Positions 6,753 through 6,835 of a stretch of 6,835 nt of DNA are shown piece after piece (position 1 is the stretch's first letter; each line of letters starts with the position of its first letter). The notes below the pieces were generated by a model. The model searched no databases. It saw nothing but the letters and a program-made list of their open reading frames with translations, and was not told the origin of the DNA. The translations under genes were made by a program, and so were the position numbers. This DNA comes from Prevotellaceae bacterium. Its GTDB lineage: Bacteria > Bacteroidota > Bacteroidia > Bacteroidales > UBA932. The stretch lies in NCBI GenBank assembly GCA_031264645.1, contig JAISDR010000211.1:1-6835 (forward strand), read 5' to 3'.

Positions 6753-6771
6753 TGCTTTTTTCGCGAAAGCA
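6753..6771 (-). promoter_or_regulatory. Hairpin just 3' of the riboswitch, possible expression platform
   Basis: Read on the minus strand, TGCTTT-CGCGAAA-AAAGCA forms a 6-bp stem with a 7-nt loop, about 16 nt after the conserved riboswitch end. Cobalamin riboswitches usually control expression through a hairpin in this position whose loop contacts a loop of the aptamer. No T-run follows, so a translational rather than a termination mechanism would be expected. An ATG (minus strand, 6772-6770) overlaps the stem but opens only an unconvincing 47-codon frame. Confidence 0.45.
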
Positions 6772-6787
6772 TTGTCAAACCGATTGA

Positions 6788-6835
6788 AGGCAGGTCTCCT
6801 GACTTACTCCATCCTGTGCGCCTTCCCAAAGATTT
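6788..6835 (-). ncRNA. Cobalamin (B12) riboswitch, 3' part, cut by the window edge
   Basis: On the minus strand 6805-6788 reads AAGTCAGGAGACCTGCCT, the highly conserved 3' signature of cobalamin riboswitches. Upstream of it, 6827-6818 reads GGGAAGGCGC, the conserved GGGAAG element, at the normal distance. The rest of the aptamer, including the usual GCCACTG element and the 5' strand of the closing stem, lies beyond position 6835. The RNA senses adenosylcobalamin or a related cobamide and normally precedes genes for B12 uptake or synthesis. Here transcription would run leftward into 6787-6331, where I find no credible minus-strand gene. Confidence 0.85.

Larger units (their letters stand above)
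6331..6835. other. 505-nt non-coding region between the dehydrogenase and the window end
   Basis: No convincing protein-coding frame exists on either strand. The longest, on the minus strand at 6629-6829, begins inside the riboswitch. The region holds, from left to right, a weak and a strong terminator hairpin, four CCTTYAGG-core palindromes, a G-rich tract, a GCATAAT direct repeat, a bulged inverted repeat and the minus-strand riboswitch. The dehydrogenase and the riboswitch transcript converge here. Confidence 0.75.

Noticed and set aside
6331..6835. tRNA, rRNA, CRISPR array or insertion sequence
   Set aside because: I saw no cloverleaf, no regularly spaced repeat-spacer units, no transposase frame and no target duplications.

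Overview
The window reads as chromosomal DNA of a Bacteroidota bacterium, most likely Bacteroidales or a related order. The reasons are: a MutL of Bacteroidetes style; a small membrane protein with an F-x-Y-x-P-R motif directly upstream of mutL; a TAnnTTTG-type -7 promoter element; AT-rich leaders without Shine-Dalgarno sites; and a lipoprotein-anchored GH106-type rhamnosidase. All genes lie on the + strand. I could run no database search, so family assignments rest on motifs and remembered relatives.

Layout. (1) 11-18: a -7 promoter box, followed by a 125-aa single-pass membrane protein (46-423) whose stop overlaps the mutL start by 4 nt (ATGA). (2) 420-2225: mutL, with an intact N-terminal GHKL ATPase and a C-terminal domain that lacks most residues of the known MutL endonuclease motifs. 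(3) 2226-2282: a 57-nt, almost pure A/T gap. (4) 2283-5507: one GH106-like alpha-L-rhamnosidase reading frame split by a single in-frame TAA at 4620-4622. The first piece (779 aa) keeps the signal peptide and both presumed catalytic glutamates. The second piece, in the same frame, carries the C-terminal beta-sandwich. (5) 5518-6330: a classical short-chain dehydrogenase, 10 nt behind the rhamnosidase. (6) 6331-6835: a 505-nt non-coding region. It holds a strong + strand terminator-like hairpin, a cluster of short palindromes sharing a CCTTYAGG core, a G-rich tract, a bulged inverted repeat and, at the right edge, the 3' part of a cobalamin riboswitch on the minus strand.

How it works together. 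The small membrane protein and mutL are almost certainly one transcription unit. The rhamnosidase and dehydrogenase are tightly spaced and could be co-transcribed, ending at the hairpin at 6379-6424. Nothing in the dehydrogenase ties it to rhamnose metabolism. The riboswitch points leftward into a region with no credible minus-strand gene. It is therefore either an orphan left after gene loss or the controller of a non-coding transcript.

I see no clear new multi-gene system. The observations most worth following are the orphan riboswitch, the nonsense-split rhamnosidase, the MutL that appears to lack endonuclease residues, and the palindrome cluster.
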